Below, in pieces: positions 8,183 through 8,977 of a stretch of DNA of 8,977 bases (position 1 is the stretch's first letter; the number at the start of each line of letters is the position of its first letter). Location of the stretch: contig CAJLWO010000074.1 of assembly GCA_905210435.1 (NCBI GenBank), forward strand, positions 1 through 8,977, written 5' to 3'. This stretch comes from an uncultured Bacteroidales bacterium (GTDB lineage Bacteria > Bacteroidota > Bacteroidia > Bacteroidales > Muribaculaceae). The notes under the pieces are model-generated. The model saw only the letters and a list, made by a program, of their open reading frames with translations. It did no database searches and was not told the origin of the DNA. The translations under genes were made by a program, and so were the position numbers.

Positions 8183-8947
8183 ATGAAAAAACTGGCTCTA
8201 TTTATATCGCTTGCCGCGGCCTTAATGGTTATGATTATGCCATCGGGCTGCCGCCATAAGACCGCGGCATGGAATGAGATGGACATTGCTGAAAATCTCA
8301 TTGAGACACAACCCGACACCGCATTGTCGATATTGTCGGCGATTGACAAGTCGCGACTCGGCGACAAGGAGGAGCGCGCCCGTTACGCCCTGCTTATGTC
8401 GATGGCACTGGATAAAAACTACATCGACACCACATCGTTTGCCGTCCTCCAGCCTGCCATCGACTACTACCTCAAGCACGGCACCCCCGATGAAAAATTG
8501 CGCACGCTGTATTATCAGGCATGCATATACCGCAACCGCGGCGACGACGGCAACACTATGGCCTCATGCATCGAAGCGCTCAACCTCGAAGGGGTGACCG
8601 ACACTTTGGTACTTGCGCGAACGCTCGTGGGACAAGGCGCTCTTTACGACAAGCAATACAAGATTGAAGAATTTGCAGAAAATAATCTTAGAGCCGCCAC
8701 ATTATATCGTGATTCCAAGAATTATTCATCAGCAATCAGATGTTATGCCAAGGCTCTTAATTCAATAGTAGTCATCAACAATAAGTCAAAAGCCGACAGC
8801 ATTGCCAAAATATGCTTGCCTCTTATTGAGAGTAATCCGGATATGGAGGAATTCTTCAATTGTAGTTACCTATCATATTTAATCAAATACGGGACAGTCG
8901 ATGAATTCTTAAACTTGGTAAGTAGGGATATTCAGTTAATGGCTTGA
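8183..8947 (+). CDS. TPR-repeat lipoprotein, probably shortened or chimeric
   Basis: This 254-residue protein starts with a lipoprotein signal peptide: MKK, a hydrophobic run at about residues 4-19, then PSGC with the acylated Cys23. The Pro at -3 is unusual for a lipobox. The residues after Cys23 (RHKTAAW) are basic, without the acidic surface-export signal known from Bacteroidota lipoproteins, so it probably faces the periplasm. The rest is helical and TPR-like: about 34-55, ERARYALLMSMALDK at 64-78, LYYQACIYRNRGDD at 109-122, and NYSSAIRCYAKALNS at 180-194. From memory, similar Bacteroidales proteins are about 500-600 residues, with TPRs, a membrane helix and a C-terminal regulatory or DNA-binding part. 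Here only the N-terminal TPR half exists before a TGA, and no other frame near the end continues it for long. GC falls sharply near 8645, inside the gene. It starts 46 nt after cinA, without a Shine-Dalgarno or recognisable promoter. The exact role is unknown. Confidence 0.75.
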   Translation: MKKLALFISLAAALMVMIMPSGCRHKTAAWNEMDIAENLIETQPDTALSILSAIDKSRLGDKEERARYALLMSMALDKNYIDTTSFAVLQPAIDYYLKHGTPDEKLRTLYYQACIYRNRGDDGNTMASCIEALNLEGVTDTLVLARTLVGQGALYDKQYKIEEFAENNLRAATLYRDSKNYSSAIRCYAKALNSIVVINNKSKADSIAKICLPLIESNPDMEEFFNCSYLSYLIKYGTVDEFLNLVSRDIQLMA

Positions 8948-8968
8948 TTTTTCAATACGGGAAAGTCC
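8886..8968 (+). repeat. Imperfect direct repeat AATACGGGA(C/A)AGTC
   Basis: AATACGGGACAGTC at 8886-8899 recurs at 8954-8967 as AATACGGGAAAGTC, with one mismatch in 14 and start points 68 nt apart. The first copy lies inside the TPR gene and encodes part of KYGTV; the second lies just after its stop and forms the left arm and loop of the palindrome there. Sixty-eight is not a multiple of three, so the copies are in different frames. It may be a trace of a duplication, or chance. Confidence 0.4.
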
Positions 8969-8974
8969 CGTGTT
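8954..8974 (+). terminator. Inverted repeat after the TPR gene, possible weak terminator
   Basis: ACGGGA (8957-8962) and TCCCGT (8966-8971) form a perfect 6-bp stem around a 3-nt AAG loop. T8956-G8972 wobble and two A-T pairs extend it to nine pairs. It begins seven nt after the TGA at 8945-8947, a fitting place for an intrinsic terminator. Only a short gtttat is visible before the window ends, so the T-tract needed for a terminator cannot be judged. A protein-binding palindrome or an element end is also possible. Confidence 0.4.
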
Positions 8975-8977
8975 TAT

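Noticed and set aside
1..8977. CRISPR array, tRNA, rRNA, riboswitch, insertion sequence or toxin-antitoxin pair
   Set aside because: I looked for regular spaced repeats, tRNA-like cloverleaf arms, transposase motifs and small paired open frames and saw none. Almost all of the window is covered by the five genes.

Overview
The window reads as a chromosomal segment of a Bacteroidota bacterium, most likely order Bacteroidales. I suspect a Muribaculaceae-like gut lineage, but the family is inferred only from GC and style. Supporting signs are a Bacteroidota -7 promoter box (TAACTTTG), mostly absent Shine-Dalgarno sequences, a very long Bacteroidota-type TamB, and a lipoprotein TPR gene of a kind common in that phylum. 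Coding DNA is GC-rich (about 57% where hand-counted), with clear exceptions in the glycosyltransferase and at the right end.

Layout: positions 1-186 are an intergenic region with a probable promoter for the genes to the right. Its left edge holds the possible first six codons of a divergent gene. Five genes then run on the + strand with short gaps: tamB (187-4863), 36 nt, tsaD (4900-5916), 13 nt, a family 2 glycosyltransferase (5930-6898), a 4-nt ATGA overlap, cinA (6895-8136), 46 nt, and a TPR lipoprotein gene (8183-8947). The first four look like one transcription unit; the fifth may be its last member. An inverted repeat follows the final stop, just before the window ends.

Functions: the operon mixes unrelated housekeeping roles. 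TamB serves envelope lipid transport and outer-membrane assembly. TsaD makes the tRNA t6A modification. CinA handles NMN and pyridine-nucleotide recycling. The glycosyltransferase probably builds a surface glycan and looks like an insertion between tsaD and cinA. The last gene encodes a periplasm-facing TPR lipoprotein that looks shortened.

I see no evidence of a new defence, mobile or regulatory system. There is no CRISPR array, tRNA, rRNA, transposase or toxin-antitoxin pair. The most notable signal is an abrupt GC drop, from about 57% to about 35%, inside the TPR gene near 8645. The protein pattern continues across it, which suggests a chimeric gene or recombination boundary. It is followed by an early stop and a palindrome that partly repeats sequence 68 nt upstream.
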